A program made the translations under genes and the position numbers. Of a DNA stretch of 64,000 nucleotides, positions 8,613 to 18,492 are shown piece after piece. Source of the DNA: Marinobacter lipolyticus (GTDB lineage: Bacteria > Pseudomonadota > Gammaproteobacteria > Pseudomonadales > Oleiphilaceae); assembly GCF_018424605.1 (NCBI RefSeq), contig NZ_QTKT01000009.1, forward strand, positions 121,004-185,003, given 5' to 3'. Each line of letters starts with the position of its first letter. The first letter of the stretch is position 1. The notes under the pieces were generated by a model that worked only from the letters and a program-made list of their open reading frames with translations, had not been told where the DNA came from and did not search any database.

Positions 8613-9677
8613 ATGAGCGAACAGAAGCCCTCCCTCACCTACCGGGACGCAGGCGTTGATATTGACGCCGGAAACGAACTCGTTAACCGCATCAAGGACA
8701 CCGCGGCTCGCACCCGTCGTCCCGAAGTGCTCGGAGGGCTCGGCGGTTTCGGCGCAATGGTCGCCATTCCCGCCGGCTACCGCGAGCCGGTTCTGGTATC
8801 CGGTACCGACGGCGTGGGCACCAAGTTACGCCTGGCCATGCAGCTGGGCAAGCACGACTCCATCGGGATCGACCTGGTGGCCATGTGCGTCAATGACCTG
8901 GTGGTTGGCGGTGCGGAACCATTATTCTTCCTCGATTACTACGCCACCGGCAAGCTGAACGTGGACGTAGCAACCCAGGTGGTTTCCGGCATTGGTGAAG
9001 GCTGCGAACAGGCCGGCTGCGCACTGGTCGGGGGCGAAACGGCGGAAATGCCGGGCATGTATGAGGGCGACGATTACGACCTCGCCGGTTTCTGTGTTGG
9101 CGTGGCCGAACGTAGCGAAATCATTGACGGCAGCCGGGTTCAATCCGGAGATGTGCTGCTGGCGCTGGGCTCATCCGGCCCCCACTCCAATGGTTACTCG
9201 CTGATTCGCAAGATCCTTGAGGTCAGTGATGCCGATCTAAGCCAGCCGATGGGCGATGCCACCCTTGCGGATGCGTTGATGGCTCCCACCCGCATTTACG
9301 TGAAGAACCTGCTGCAACTGATCCGCGAAGTGGACGTGCGGGCCCTGTCGCACATTACCGGCGGCGGGCTTCCGGAGAACATTCCCCGGGTGCTGCCGGA
9401 CGGCACCGTGGCGGCCATCGACACCAACAGCTGGACACTGCCAGCGGTATTCCAGTGGCTGCAAAACGCCGGCGGCGTTGCCATTGAGGAGATGTACCGC
9501 ACCTTCAACTGCGGCATGGGCATGGTGATTTGCGTGCCGGCCAATCAGAAGGACCTTGCCCTCGATACGCTCAGGGCGATGGGCGAGAACGCCTGGCAGG
9601 TGGGCGTGATCGAAAGCAGCGACGACGCCGCGGCGAAACCGGTGGTGCGTTACGCACCGGGGCTGCTCTCAGAATGA
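8613..9677 (+). CDS. purM: Phosphoribosylformylglycinamidine cyclo-ligase
   Basis: AIR synthetase: ATP-dependent closure of FGAM to 5-aminoimidazole ribonucleotide, the fifth step of purine synthesis. At 354 residues it is of normal length. Family motifs include the N-terminal Y-x-D-AGVD segment, the Gly-rich [33 protein letters not shown] and [13 protein letters not shown]. It overlaps purN by ATGA, so the two are translationally coupled. The pair works in the same pathway, and the same order is found in Pseudomonas and E. coli. Confidence 0.97.
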   Translation: MSEQKPSLTYRDAGVDIDAGNELVNRIKDTAARTRRPEVLGGLGGFGAMVAIPAGYREPVLVSGTDGVGTKLRLAMQLGKHDSIGIDLVAMCVNDLVVGGAEPLFFLDYYATGKLNVDVATQVVSGIGEGCEQAGCALVGGETAEMPGMYEGDDYDLAGFCVGVAERSEIIDGSRVQSGDVLLALGSSGPHSNGYSLIRKILEVSDADLSQPMGDATLADALMAPTRIYVKNLLQLIREVDVRALSHITGGGLPENIPRVLPDGTVAAIDTNSWTLPAVFQWLQNAGGVAIEEMYRTFNCGMGMVICVPANQKDLALDTLRAMGENAWQVGVIESSDDAAAKPVVRYAPGLLSE

Positions 9678-10348
9678 ATGCAGATCCGGCTCCGCTCCCC
9701 CGTATCCTGATTCTCGCCTCCGGGAACGGCACCAACCTGCAGGCGTTGATCGACGCCAGCCGCGAACGTGATTTTCCCGGCCAGGTGGTTGCCGTGGGCT
9801 GCAACCGCCCCGGCGCGTTCGCTCTGGAGCGGGCGGCGCAGGCCAACATCGATACCTTCGTTGTCGACCACAAGAAATACGACTCCCGGGAAGAATTCGA
9901 CGGCGCCCTGATGGCCGAAATTCGTCGACACAATCCGGACCTGGTGGTACTGGCGGGCTTCATGCGAATTCTTACCACTGATTTTGTGCGTGCGCTGCGT
10001 GGCTCTTTGCTTAACATCCACCCTTCCCTGCTGCCGCGCTACACTGGCCTCAACACCCACCAGCGGGCGCTGGAAGCGGGCGACGAGGTTCATGGCGTAT
10101 CCGTGCATTTTGTCACCGAAGAGCTGGACGGCGGCCCGGTGATTGCCCAGGCCGAGGTTACGGTAGATCCGGACGACACTGCGGAGTCTCTGGCGCAGAA
10201 GGTTCAACTCAAGGAACACCTGCTGTACCCGATCGTTGTACGCTGGTTCTGCGAGGGTCGTATCCAGCTCGGCAGCGATTACGTTCTGTTCGACGGAGAA
10301 CTGCTGCGCAAGCCGATGCGGCTGCCTGACGAGCGCGTTACTCATTAA
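9674..10348 (+). CDS. purN: Phosphoribosylglycinamide formyltransferase (folate-dependent)
   Basis: GAR transformylase: transfers a formyl group from 10-formyl-tetrahydrofolate to GAR, the third step of purine synthesis. The product has 224 residues starting [10 protein letters not shown]. The ATG at 9674 overlaps the purM stop. The catalytic triad positions are present: N114 and H116 in [12 protein letters not shown], and D152 in ELDGGPV. The phosphate-binding [10 protein letters not shown] lies near the N-terminus. The C-terminal tail is slightly longer than in E. coli. Confidence 0.96.
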   Translation: MNADPAPLPRILILASGNGTNLQALIDASRERDFPGQVVAVGCNRPGAFALERAAQANIDTFVVDHKKYDSREEFDGALMAEIRRHNPDLVVLAGFMRILTTDFVRALRGSLLNIHPSLLPRYTGLNTHQRALEAGDEVHGVSVHFVTEELDGGPVIAQAEVTVDPDDTAESLAQKVQLKEHLLYPIVVRWFCEGRIQLGSDYVLFDGELLRKPMRLPDERVTH

Positions 10349-10375
10349 ACAGATTGTCATCCTCCGGTCTCGCGG

Positions 10376-10410
10376 CGCGAGCTACACTGTGCTCATCATG
10401 TAGCCTCGCG
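10376..10410. other. Hairpin between purN and the DUF3108 gene
   Basis: CGCGAGCTACA at 10376-10386 pairs with TGTAGCCTCGCG at 10399-10410, leaving one bulged C and a 12-base loop. There is no U-tract after it. The ribosome-binding site of the next gene (AGGAG) starts about four bases downstream. It could be an mRNA-end or processing hairpin for purMN, or it could affect translation of the DUF3108 gene. Confidence 0.4.
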
Positions 10411-10426
10411 CAACAGGAGCGCCTTT

Positions 10427-11206
10427 ATGCCCGCAACCGTTATACGTCGATATGCCATTGCAATCCTTGCAGGGGTTACGCTGGCGGCCAACGTTGCTGC
10501 GCAGGAGCCGGATGCCAAATCGCCGCAGCCCGAAACCCTCCCCTCAGCAGCGGAAAGCCAGACCCCGCCCCTGCTCCCCCTCAAAGTCAGCTACACCGCC
10601 GCAATGGACAAGGGCATCTCCCTCAACGGCAGCGCGACCCGCACCCTGGAAGAACGCGACGACGGTACGTGGATCTACCGCACCAAGGTCGACTCCTTTA
10701 TTGCCGACATTGACGAATCCCTGACCCTTCGCTGGGTCGACAATCGGGTGGTGCCACTGAAATACCGTTATCGCCTGTCGGGCTTCCTGATTCGCAATCG
10801 CGAAGAAACCATCGACTTTGACTGGGAAACCGGCGTGGCGAGTGGCCATCATGAAGGCGAACGCTTCTCTCTGGAACTGGAAGCCGGCGCGCTGGACCCG
10901 ATGGGCTACCAGCTCCAGTTGCACCAGGACATACGCGCGGGCAAGCGGCAAATGGAATATCGGGTGATCGACAAGGGTGACTACGATACCGACCGGTTCG
11001 CGGTGATTGATAAAGAAACGCTCAATACCAACCACGGGCCGGTGGAGGCGCTCAAAGCGGAAAAGGTACGGGACGATGACAGCAAGCGACAGACGCTGAT
11101 GTGGTTCGCCCCGGACCAGGAGTATGTACTGGTACGGCTGCTACAGGTGGAACCCGACGGCAGTCGCTATGAAATCCTCATCAACGACGCGGAAATTCGC
11201 CGCTAA
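10427..11206 (+). CDS. DUF3108 domain-containing exported protein
   Basis: A 259-residue protein with a signal peptide (IRRYAIAILAGVTLAANVAAQ), a Pro/Ser-rich linker and a DUF3108 beta-rich domain beginning near LPLKVSYTAAMDKG. Other recognisable segments are LRWVDNRVVPLKYRYRLSG and VIDKGDYDTDRFAVI. It is predicted to be periplasmic, and its function is not established. Homologues lie next to purN in pseudomonads. Its TAA stop overlaps the stop of the convergent avtA gene by 4 bases in all, so neither gene has room for its own terminator here. Confidence 0.85.
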   Translation: MPATVIRRYAIAILAGVTLAANVAAQEPDAKSPQPETLPSAAESQTPPLLPLKVSYTAAMDKGISLNGSATRTLEERDDGTWIYRTKVDSFIADIDESLTLRWVDNRVVPLKYRYRLSGFLIRNREETIDFDWETGVASGHHEGERFSLELEAGALDPMGYQLQLHQDIRAGKRQMEYRVIDKGDYDTDRFAVIDKETLNTNHGPVEALKAEKVRDDDSKRQTLMWFAPDQEYVLVRLLQVEPDGSRYEILINDAEIRR

Positions 11207-12471
11207 CCTGCCTCAGCCCAGACCGCTTTGACTTCGTCTGCGATGATGCGCAAACCTTCCGCCACCCGCTCGTCGTCCTGGGAGTAAGTCACTCGGAGAC
11301 ACTCGTGACGGTGCTGCCAGCCATCCTCCGGCAACCCCGGAAAGAAGTAGTGACCGGACACCACCAGCACACCGCGGGCCTTCAGGCGCTGGTACAACTC
11401 CAGGCTGGTGATCGGCAGGTCGGGAAACCATAACCACAGAAACATGGCGCCTTCGGGCTTGTGGACGTACCAGTGGCAACTGTCCTCACCCATGGCCTCC
11501 CGGAACACCGCAACGGCCTTCTCCATCTTGGTCCGATAAAACGGGCACACTACATCACGACTTAGCGACAGGATTTCTCCCGACCTCACCAGTGGCTCAG
11601 CGATCATCGCGCCGAAACTGCCGGTCGCCAGATTCATGATGGCGTTGATCCCGGATAACGCCTTGATCACCGGTTCGGCGGCGATCACGATACCGGTTCG
11701 TGCCGCCGGCAGGCCCAGCTTCGAGAGGCTCAGGCACAGGATAATCTGCTCGTTCCAGGTTGGTGTTGCCTCCACGAACAGCAGGCTGGGAAACGGGGTA
11801 CCGTAAGCACCGTCAACGATCAGCGGCACGTCGTGCTGACGGGCCAGTTGTTCGAGCCTTGCCAGCTCGTCATCGGTGATGACGTTCCCGGTGGGGTTGG
11901 TCGGGCGCGAAACGCAGATGGCACCGGTCTCACCGGTGACTTCGACCGCGTCGAAGTCCACCCGGTACTTGAATTCGTGGGCGTCGGTGAAGGATATATC
12001 CGGCTGCACCGCGCGGAACAGGTCCTGTTCGATACCGGCGTCGGCGTAACCGATGTATTCCGGCGCCAGCGGCAGCAGTATGTGCTTGCGATGCCCGTCG
12101 CCGTAGTCGCCGGCAAACATGTTGAACAGCATGAAAAAGGCGGCCTGACTGCCGTTGGTCAGGGCAATGTTCTCGGGCTTCAGACCCCAGCCATACTCTC
12201 GGTTCAGCAGGTCCGCCAGGGATGCAATGAATTGCTTTTCGCCCTGCGGCGGATCATAGACCCCCACCAGCCGGCGCATATCCGCCGGATTCCCGGTAAT
12301 GTCCGTCAGGATCTCACGCACCCGCTGCTGGACCTCCGGAATGTGCCCGGGATTGCCGCCGCCCATCATGATCATGTCGTCGCCCGCGGCCAGCGCGTTG
12401 CCCAGATCATCCATCAAGGAAGTGATACCGGCATCGGCGGTGAATTTCCGGCCAAACGCTGAAAGCTTCAT
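11203..12471 (-). CDS. avtA: Valine-pyruvate transaminase
   Basis: PLP-dependent class I/II aminotransferase that interconverts valine + pyruvate and 2-oxoisovalerate + alanine. At 422 residues from the ATG at 12471 it matches AvtA length and N-terminus (MKLSAFGRKF). Other AvtA-like segments are MMGGGNPGHIPEV, LTNGSQAAFFMLFNMFAG, SRPTNPTGNV and the lysine region LCLSLSKLGLPAARTG (PLP Schiff-base Lys). An upstream in-frame TTG at 12483 is not needed. Its stop overlaps the convergent DUF3108 gene. Confidence 0.95.
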   Translation of the reverse strand: MKLSAFGRKFTADAGITSLMDDLGNALAAGDDMIMMGGGNPGHIPEVQQRVREILTDITGNPADMRRLVGVYDPPQGEKQFIASLADLLNREYGWGLKPENIALTNGSQAAFFMLFNMFAGDYGDGHRKHILLPLAPEYIGYADAGIEQDLFRAVQPDISFTDAHEFKYRVDFDAVEVTGETGAICVSRPTNPTGNVITDDELARLEQLARQHDVPLIVDGAYGTPFPSLLFVEATPTWNEQIILCLSLSKLGLPAARTGIVIAAEPVIKALSGINAIMNLATGSFGAMIAEPLVRSGEILSLSRDVVCPFYRTKMEKAVAVFREAMGEDSCHWYVHKPEGAMFLWLWFPDLPITSLELYQRLKARGVLVVSGHYFFPGLPEDGWQHRHECLRVTYSQDDERVAEGLRIIADEVKAVWAEAG

Positions 12472-12537
12472 GAACCTTACCAATTCAACAGAGGATTACA
12501 GATATGAGTGTAGGCCAGTGCCACCGCAACCGCCGGC

Positions 12538-13137
12538 TCAGTCTCCGAGGGAGACCCCCAGGTTACTCACGCCGTCGTTCACTGCCCGCTGGCGCAGGCG
12601 CTCGACAAACTGACTGGTGGGTGTGCGCTGACGCTTCAGCTCAAGCACGAGATCCCGCTGAAATGCCTTGTCTTCTTTCATCAGCGGGTGCTGCTCCAAC
12701 AATCGGACCAGCTCGTCTTCGTCGAGGTCTTCACCTTCCGACATCTCAACAAAATTCATAACAGTGGCCGTAGCCATACGGGCGGCATCGGTGGCCCGGT
12801 GCTTGCCGGGGTTCAGGCGGTTCAATAACGCCTGCTCGAGCAGCTGACAGAAATCGAATGCGGGGTAGACACCGTAGGCGTCGTAGGCGTTCACATCCGG
12901 TGACAACGTCTCCAGTTTGGCGAGAAGTTGCGGTATGGCCGCCTCAGAAGCATCTTTTTGCAGCATGTCCCAGGCCAGATCGAGGAGCTGGCGCATTTTG
13001 GCGCCGGTTTTCAGCTCAACGGCCTCCGCAAACAACGCATAGTTGGGAAACGAGCGTTCAGCCAGCGCCAGCAGGAAGGCGCATTCCCGCCAGCCCTGGA
13101 GTTGAGAGACTGCCTTGAGGAACTGGTTGGCGTTCAT
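12538..13137 (-). CDS. YjaG family protein (DUF416)
   Basis: A 199-residue soluble, helical protein starting [19 protein letters not shown] recognise it as the YjaG/DUF416 family, conserved in gammaproteobacteria and of unknown function. The segment [18 protein letters not shown] is typical. The ATG at 13137 overlaps the dcd stop as ATGA, so it is the second gene of a dcd operon. The frame is open further upstream, but that part lies wholly inside dcd and is rejected. Confidence 0.88.
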   Translation of the reverse strand: MNANQFLKAVSQLQGWRECAFLLALAERSFPNYALFAEAVELKTGAKMRQLLDLAWDMLQKDASEAAIPQLLAKLETLSPDVNAYDAYGVYPAFDFCQLLEQALLNRLNPGKHRATDAARMATATVMNFVEMSEGEDLDEDELVRLLEQHPLMKEDKAFQRDLVLELKRQRTPTSQFVERLRQRAVNDGVSNLGVSLGD

Positions 13138-13700
13138 GTTTTCGGCAACGTGACACCGGTCTGGCCGAGGTATTTGCCGCCCCGGTCTTTGTAGCTGGTT
13201 TCGCAGATTTCGTCGGATTCGAAGAACAGCATCTGGGCCACGCCTTCGTTGGCGTAGATTTTCGCCGGCAGATTGGTGGTGTTGGAGAACTCCAGCGTAA
13301 CCTGGCCTTCCCACTCCGGCTCCAGCGGCGTGACATTGACTATGATGCCGCAACGGGCGTAGGTGGATTTGCCCAGGCAGATGGTGAGCACGCTGCGGGG
13401 AATGCGGAAATATTCCACGGTGCGGGCCAGCGCAAAGGAGTTCGGCGGGATAATGCAGACGTCGCCGGTGTAGTTCACGAAGCTGTTTTCGTCGAAGTTC
13501 TTGGGGTCGACGGTGGCTGAGTGAACGTTGGTAAAGATCTTGAATTCGTTGCTACAGCGTACGTCGTAGCCGTAGCTGGAGGTGCCATAGGAGATTACGC
13601 GGCCCTTTTCGGTTTCACGGACCTGGCCGGCCTCGAATGGCTCGATCATGCCGTGTTCCTGGGACATCCGGCGAATCCACTTATCGGATTTGATGCTCAT
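13134..13700 (-). CDS. dcd: dCTP deaminase
   Basis: Homotrimeric enzyme that deaminates dCTP to dUTP, feeding dTTP synthesis. The product has 188 residues starting [14 protein letters not shown]. The nucleotide-binding and catalytic region is recognisable: [12 protein letters not shown], the catalytic-Glu region [15 protein letters not shown], and the C-terminal [14 protein letters not shown], where Q and the preceding residues close over the triphosphate. The frame stays open upstream to 13820, but the added residues show no homology and run toward the palindromic repeat. It is translationally coupled to the YjaG-like gene. Confidence 0.96.
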   Translation of the reverse strand: MSIKSDKWIRRMSQEHGMIEPFEAGQVRETEKGRVISYGTSSYGYDVRCSNEFKIFTNVHSATVDPKNFDENSFVNYTGDVCIIPPNSFALARTVEYFRIPRSVLTICLGKSTYARCGIIVNVTPLEPEWEGQVTLEFSNTTNLPAKIYANEGVAQMLFFESDEICETSYKDRGGKYLGQTGVTLPKT

Positions 13701-13764
13701 GGGTGAAGTCTCGTTTTCACTGGGAAAAATTGAGGCGTAGTTTACCTGTTCGTCGGGGGTCTGT

Positions 13765-13801
13765 CGAAGCCCTTCCATCTCCCGAACTTGGGGGCTTCGG
13801 G
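13765..13801. other. Hairpin adjoining palindromic repeat copy A
   Basis: CGAAGCCC at 13765-13772 pairs perfectly with GGGCTTCG at 13792-13799. An alternative pairing, CCCGAA with TTCGGG (13781-13786 and 13796-13801), is also possible. It ends only five bases before copy A, so the two may be one larger structured element. Confidence 0.4.
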
Positions 13802-13805
13802 TGCA

Positions 13806-13895
13806 GGAAGGGCGGCCCAAAAACCGCTACGAGCACGTCCATGTGCGCTTCTCTCCGGCCGTCCATGGCCTCCGAGATTTTTGGTCCGCCCTTCC
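13806..13895 (-). repeat. Palindromic intergenic repeat, copy A (twin GGA-loop core)
   Basis: Arms 13806-13825 and 13876-13895 pair at 18 of 20 positions around a 50-base loop. On the reverse strand the loop carries two small hairpins, GGCCATGGACGGCC and GCACATGGACGTGC, separated by GGAGAGAAGC. The core aligns closely with that of copy B at 33088-33199, while the arm sequences differ apart from the inner CC(A/G)AAA end. The repeat lies in the gap between dcd and mrp. The core orientation matches the flanking reverse-strand genes. Confidence 0.75.
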
Positions 13896-13942
13896 CGCCC
13901 CCTCGATCGAACTTCTGAGCGAGTGATCCGGACTATAAAAAT

Positions 13943-15043
13943 CTAGTGCTCGGTTACGGATACGCTGGATATGGAACCACTCAGGTTGCGCTCTCTGGTT
14001 GACAGCTCAGCCCCGACTTTTCGGGCAATATCCCGGTAGCGGCGTGCCACTTCGGAGTCTGGTTCAGCCACAACGGAAGGCGTGCCGCCGTCGGTCTGTT
14101 CGCGGATGGTCATGTGCAGGGGCAACTGGCCCAGCAGTGTGGTGTCGTATTCTTCCGCAATGCGTTCGCCGCCACCGTGGCCGAAGAGTGGTTCTTCGTG
14201 GCCGCAGTTGCTGCAGATGTGCACGCTCATGTTCTCGACCACACCCAGCACCGGGATGTCGACCTTGCGGAACATTTCGATGCCTTTCTTGCCGTCCAGC
14301 AGGGCGATGTCCTGGGGCGTGGTGACGATTACCGCGCCGGTAACGGGCACTTTCTGGGCCAGGGTAAGCTGGATATCGCCGGTGCCGGGGGGCATGTCGA
14401 CGATGAGGTAATCCAGTTCGTTCCACAGGGTCTGTTGCAGCAACTGCATCACCGCGCCGCTGACCATGGGGCCGCGCCAGACCATGGGGGTTTTCTCGGT
14501 GACCACGAAGGCCATGGAGTTGGCCTGCAGGCCGTGGGCGTCCATGGGTACGAAGTATTTGTTTTCACGGGTATCCGGGCGTTTCCCTTCGGGTACACCG
14601 AGCATCATGCCGATGTTGGGGCCGTATATATCGGCGTCGAGGATGCCCACTCTTGCGCCTTCGGCCTGCAGGGCCAGGGCGAGGTTCACGGCGGTGGTGG
14701 ATTTACCGACGCCGCCCTTGCCGGAGGCGACGGCAATGATGTTTTTCACGCCGGGCACGGAGGGCAGGTCTTTCTGCACTTTGTAGGAATGGATCTTCTG
14801 ACCCACGTGGACGGCGACGTCTTCGACCCCATCCACATTTTCCAGGGCGTTGCTGACCAGCTGTTTCAGGGCACCCGCTATGCCTTTCGAGGGATACGGC
14901 AACTCCACCATCAGGGTTACTTTGCCATTGTCGTCCGAACTCAGGGATTTAACCGCGCCCAGCTCGTAGAGATCCTTGTTGAGGTAGGGGTCACGATACT
15001 CGCGAACCGCCATTTGCAGCGCCTGCTCTGAAATCTGTGTCAT
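13943..15043 (-). CDS. apbC: Iron-sulfur cluster carrier protein Mrp/ApbC
   Basis: A P-loop ATPase of the Mrp/NBP35 group that binds a bridging Fe-S cluster and delivers it to apo-proteins. The N-terminal DUF59 (MIP18-like) domain covers residues of about 8-85. It is followed by the deviant Walker A GKGGVGKSTT and the DADIYGPNIG and DMPPGTGD motifs. The cluster-binding CxxC is CSNCGHEEPLFG. At 366 residues it has typical length. The gene is divergent from metG, the same pairing as in E. coli and Pseudomonas. Confidence 0.95.
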   Translation of the reverse strand: MTQISEQALQMAVREYRDPYLNKDLYELGAVKSLSSDDNGKVTLMVELPYPSKGIAGALKQLVSNALENVDGVEDVAVHVGQKIHSYKVQKDLPSVPGVKNIIAVASGKGGVGKSTTAVNLALALQAEGARVGILDADIYGPNIGMMLGVPEGKRPDTRENKYFVPMDAHGLQANSMAFVVTEKTPMVWRGPMVSGAVMQLLQQTLWNELDYLIVDMPPGTGDIQLTLAQKVPVTGAVIVTTPQDIALLDGKKGIEMFRKVDIPVLGVVENMSVHICSNCGHEEPLFGHGGGERIAEEYDTTLLGQLPLHMTIREQTDGGTPSVVAEPDSEVARRYRDIARKVGAELSTRERNLSGSISSVSVTEH

Positions 15044-15232
15044 CGGATTCTCCGGAATAAGCTAATGCTCGATTATGAGCACGGAAACAGGTGTTTCGGA
15101 TGAAAAAAGTCTGGCCGGAAGGTATCATCTGTGCCCGTTTCTGACCATACGGAGTCTTTACCCGGATCAACGGCAGGCTCTGTGGACCTGATTAACGCCA
15201 AATCCTTATTCATTGAAGGTTCGGATACCAAC

Positions 15233-17266
15233 ATGACGCAAGCGAGTTCAAAGCAACAGCGCGATATTCTGGTGACCAGCGCCCTGCCCTACGCCAACGG
15301 GCCGATCCATCTGGGCCACCTGCTGGAATACATTCAGACCGACATCTGGGTGCGTTATCAGAAAATGCGCGGCCAGAACTGCTACTACGTTTGCGCCGAT
15401 GATGCCCACGGAACGGCTATTATGCTCCGCGCCGAGCGCGAAGGCATTACCTCCGAGCAGCTGATTGATCGCATCCGCGAGGAGCATCAGGAGGATTTCA
15501 GCGGTTTCCATATCCGCTTTGACAACTACTACACCACACACTCCGAGGAGAATCGTCAGTTCTCGGAGTACATCTACCGTCAGCTTCAGGAAAACGGGCA
15601 CATTGCGACGCGCAAGATTACCCAGTTTTTCGATCCCGAGAAGAACATGTTCCTGGCGGACCGGTTCATCAAGGGCACCTGCCCCAAGTGCAAGACCGAA
15701 GACCAGTACGGCGATAACTGCGAGGCCTGTGGCGCCACGTATACACCGGCTGAGTTGATCAATCCAAGGTCTGCCGTGTCCGGGGCCACGCCGGTTGAGA
15801 AGGAATCCGAGCACTATTTCTTCAAGCTGCCGGACTTCGCCGATTTCCTGGCCAAGTGGACCCGCAGTGGCGCGTTACAGACGCAGGTGGCCAACAAGCT
15901 GGCGGAGTGGCTCGACGCGGGCCTGCAGGAGTGGGACATCAGCCGCGATGCGCCCTACTTCGGCTTTGAGATTCCGGACGCCCCGGGCAAGTATTTCTAC
16001 GTCTGGCTGGACGCACCCATCGGCTACCTCGCCAGCTTCAAGAACCTGTGCGTGCGGGAAAACATCGACTTTGAGCACTTCTGGAAGGCGGACTCCACAG
16101 CCGAGGTGTACCACTTCATCGGCAAGGACATCATCAATTTCCACGCGCTGTTCTGGCCCTCCATGCTGCACGATGCCGGTTTCCGCACGCCGACGGCCGT
16201 ATGGGCCCATGGCTTTGTGACGGTCAACGGCAAGAAGATGTCCAAGTCCCGGGGAACCTTCATCATGGCCCGGACCTACCTGGACCATCTGAACCCGGAA
16301 TACCTGCGCTACTACTTTGCAGCCAAGCTGACCGGTGGCGTCGATGACATGGACCTGAACCTGGAGGATTTTGCCGCACGGGTGAATTCCGATCTCGTGG
16401 GCAAGGTGGTCAACATAGCCAGCCGCAGCGCCGGGTTCATTACCAAGCGATTTGACGGGCAACTGGGGCAGATCACCGAGCATGACAAGCTGAAAGAGTT
16501 TATTGATGCCGGTCAGCAGCTCGAGGAATTCTTCGAAGCCCGTGAGTTCGGCCGCGCCATGCGCCGGATCATGGAACTGGCCGACATTGCCAACCAGTAC
16601 GTGAACGACGAACAGCCCTGGGTCATTGCCAAGCAGGACGGGCAGGACGATAAACTGCAGGCCATCTGCACCAACGCCCTCAACATGTTCCACCTGCTGA
16701 TGACGTACCTGGCGCCCGTGCTGCCGGAAACCGCAAAGGCGGCCGAGGCCTTCCTGAACGCCCGTCTGGATTGGAACAACCGCGGTGAACGCCTGGAGAA
16801 CCACGGCATCAACAAGTTCAAGCCATTGATGAACCGGGTCGACATGGCGCAGATCGAGAAGATGCTGGATGCCTCGAAAGAAGAGCTGCCCGCAGCGACC
16901 GGAAAGCCGGCCGAGGCGGCCAACCTGGAGCCGGTGGCTGAGGAGATTGAGTTCGGCGATTTCGCCAAGGTGGATCTGCGGGTGGCCAAAATCGTCAAAG
17001 CCGAACACGTTGAGGGCGCGGACAAACTGTTGCGGCTGACGCTCGATATCGGCCATGGCGAGCGCAACGTGTTCGCCGGCATCAAATCCGCTTACAAACC
17101 GGAAGATCTCGAAGGCCGGCTGACGGTGATGGTGGCCAACCTCAAGCCACGAAAGATGAAATTCGGCATGTCTGAGGGCATGGTTCTGGCAGCCGGGCCG
17201 GGCGGCAAGGAGATCTTTATCCTGTCACCGGATTCCGGCGCTGCGCCGGGCATGCGGATCATGTAA
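15233..17266 (+). CDS. metG: Methionine-tRNA ligase
   Basis: Class I aminoacyl-tRNA synthetase of 677 residues. The HIGH-type motif is HLGH at 26-29 ([11 protein letters not shown]) and KMSKS is at 335-339. The zinc knuckle [18 protein letters not shown] shows the four-cysteine MetG1 type. The C-terminal EMAP/Trbp111-like tRNA-binding domain (about residues 575-677) carries [21 protein letters not shown], which supports homodimerisation. The frame is open upstream to 15131, but the ATG at 15233 gives the usual N-terminus ahead of [13 protein letters not shown]. It is divergent from apbC. Confidence 0.97.
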   Translation: MTQASSKQQRDILVTSALPYANGPIHLGHLLEYIQTDIWVRYQKMRGQNCYYVCADDAHGTAIMLRAEREGITSEQLIDRIREEHQEDFSGFHIRFDNYYTTHSEENRQFSEYIYRQLQENGHIATRKITQFFDPEKNMFLADRFIKGTCPKCKTEDQYGDNCEACGATYTPAELINPRSAVSGATPVEKESEHYFFKLPDFADFLAKWTRSGALQTQVANKLAEWLDAGLQEWDISRDAPYFGFEIPDAPGKYFYVWLDAPIGYLASFKNLCVRENIDFEHFWKADSTAEVYHFIGKDIINFHALFWPSMLHDAGFRTPTAVWAHGFVTVNGKKMSKSRGTFIMARTYLDHLNPEYLRYYFAAKLTGGVDDMDLNLEDFAARVNSDLVGKVVNIASRSAGFITKRFDGQLGQITEHDKLKEFIDAGQQLEEFFEAREFGRAMRRIMELADIANQYVNDEQPWVIAKQDGQDDKLQAICTNALNMFHLLMTYLAPVLPETAKAAEAFLNARLDWNNRGERLENHGINKFKPLMNRVDMAQIEKMLDASKEELPAATGKPAEAANLEPVAEEIEFGDFAKVDLRVAKIVKAEHVEGADKLLRLTLDIGHGERNVFAGIKSAYKPEDLEGRLTVMVANLKPRKMKFGMSEGMVLAAGPGGKEIFILSPDSGAAPGMRIM

Positions 17267-17303
17267 GGCGCCTGCGCAATCAGAGTGTAACGGAGCAAGG
17301 CCA

Positions 17304-17885
17304 ATGACCGAGTATTTGCTGATTCTGGTCAGCACCATTCTGGTGAACAACTTTGTGCTGGTTCAGTTTCTCGGGCTGTGCCCTTTCATGGGCGTGTCCG
17401 GCAAACTGGAGACCGCCATGGGCATGTCTCTGGCCACTACCTTTGTACTGACGCTGGCGTCGGTGTGCAGTTATCTGGCGTACACCTATCTGCTGGAGCC
17501 GCTGGACCTGGCGTTCCTGAAAACCATCACCTTCATTCTGGTGATTGCGGTGGTGGTCCAGTTCACTGAAATGGTGGTACGCAAGACCAGCCCGCTGCTG
17601 TATCGCGTTCTCGGCATTTTCCTGCCGTTGATCACCACCAACTGCGCGGTGCTTGGCGTCGCCCTGCTTAACCTCAACAAGAACAACAACTTCGTGGAAT
17701 CGGTGTTGTACGGCTTTGGCGCGGCTGCCGGATTTTCCCTGGTGCTGGTGCTGTTCGCCGCCCTGCGCGAGCGCATTGCCGTGGCCGATGTACCCGTAGC
17801 CTTTCGCGGTGCCGCCATCGGCATGGTGACCGCCGGGCTGATGTCACTGGCGTTTCTGGGCTTTACCGGCCTGGTAGGCGTGTAA
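17304..17885 (+). CDS. rsxA: Electron transport complex subunit RsxA (RnfA)
   Basis: Six-helix inner-membrane subunit of the Rnf/Rsx complex, which couples electron flow between NADH and ferredoxin or flavodoxin to ion movement. In E. coli it keeps SoxR reduced. The 193 residues include the conserved [22 protein letters not shown] opening (split here at 20), [10 protein letters not shown], and the [15 protein letters not shown] segment with the membrane Cys of the RsxA/RsxE fold. It is the first gene of a tight same-strand rsxABCDGE-nth run starting 37 bases after metG, so read-through from metG is possible. Confidence 0.97.
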   Translation: MTEYLLILVSTILVNNFVLVQFLGLCPFMGVSGKLETAMGMSLATTFVLTLASVCSYLAYTYLLEPLDLAFLKTITFILVIAVVVQFTEMVVRKTSPLLYRVLGIFLPLITTNCAVLGVALLNLNKNNNFVESVLYGFGAAAGFSLVLVLFAALRERIAVADVPVAFRGAAIGMVTAGLMSLAFLGFTGLVGV

Positions 17886-17913
17886 CCCGGTGAAGGTTCT
17901 GGAGTAACGGTTT

Positions 17914-18492
17914 ATGTGGACAAGCATTGTTATCGCGGTTGTTGTGCTGCTGGCGCTGGCGGTGGTGTTCGGTGGCCTGCTTGGCTTCGCTGCCGAGCGC
18001 TTCAGGGTGGAGGGGAATCCCCTGGTTGAACAGATCGATTCGCTGCTGCCCCAGACCCAGTGCGGGCAGTGCGGGTACCCCGGCTGCCGCCCCTACGCGG
18101 AATCCATTGCCGATGGCGGCCCCATCAACAAGTGTCCACCGGGGGGCGAGGGGACCATAAAGGCGCTTGCAGACCTGCTCGATGTGGAGCCGGAACCGCT
18201 GGATGCCGAACATGGCGTTGAGCAGGAAAAACGGGTGGCGGTGATCCGCGAAGACGAGTGCATTGGCTGCACCAAGTGCATCCAGGCCTGCCCGGTGGAT
18301 GCCATTCTGGGGTCGGCAAAACACATGCACACCGTGATAGAAAGCGAGTGCACCGGATGCGATCTCTGCGTAGAGCCCTGCCCGGTCGACTGCATCGACA
18401 TGATTACCATTGAGCCTGACATCCGTACCTGGACCTGGAGCCCGCCGCCGAGCGGGATCATTGCCACTGACCGGCAGGGGGCCAGCGCCTGA
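17914..18492 (+). CDS. rsxB: Electron transport complex subunit RsxB (RnfB)
   Basis: Membrane-anchored iron-sulfur subunit. An N-terminal helix (residues 1-25) leads to a four-Fe-4S domain with CGQCGYPGC, then two ferredoxin-type 4Fe-4S motifs, [12 protein letters not shown] and [12 protein letters not shown]. The 192 residues are normal for the family. The RsxB C-terminus is shorter than in photosynthetic Rnf types. Its stop overlaps the rsxC start as TGATG, showing tight coupling of the two Fe-S subunits. Confidence 0.97.
   Translation: MWTSIVIAVVVLLALAVVFGGLLGFAAERFRVEGNPLVEQIDSLLPQTQCGQCGYPGCRPYAESIADGGPINKCPPGGEGTIKALADLLDVEPEPLDAEHGVEQEKRVAVIREDECIGCTKCIQACPVDAILGSAKHMHTVIESECTGCDLCVEPCPVDCIDMITIEPDIRTWTWSPPPSGIIATDRQGASA

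Noticed and set aside
13701..13820. In-frame upstream extension of dcd toward repeat copy A
   Set aside because: Non-homologous residues. The dCTP deaminase N-terminus MSIKSDKWI starts at 13700.
15131..15232. In-frame upstream extension of metG
   Set aside because: The extra 34 residues have no homology, and MetG proteins begin close to the ATG at 15233.
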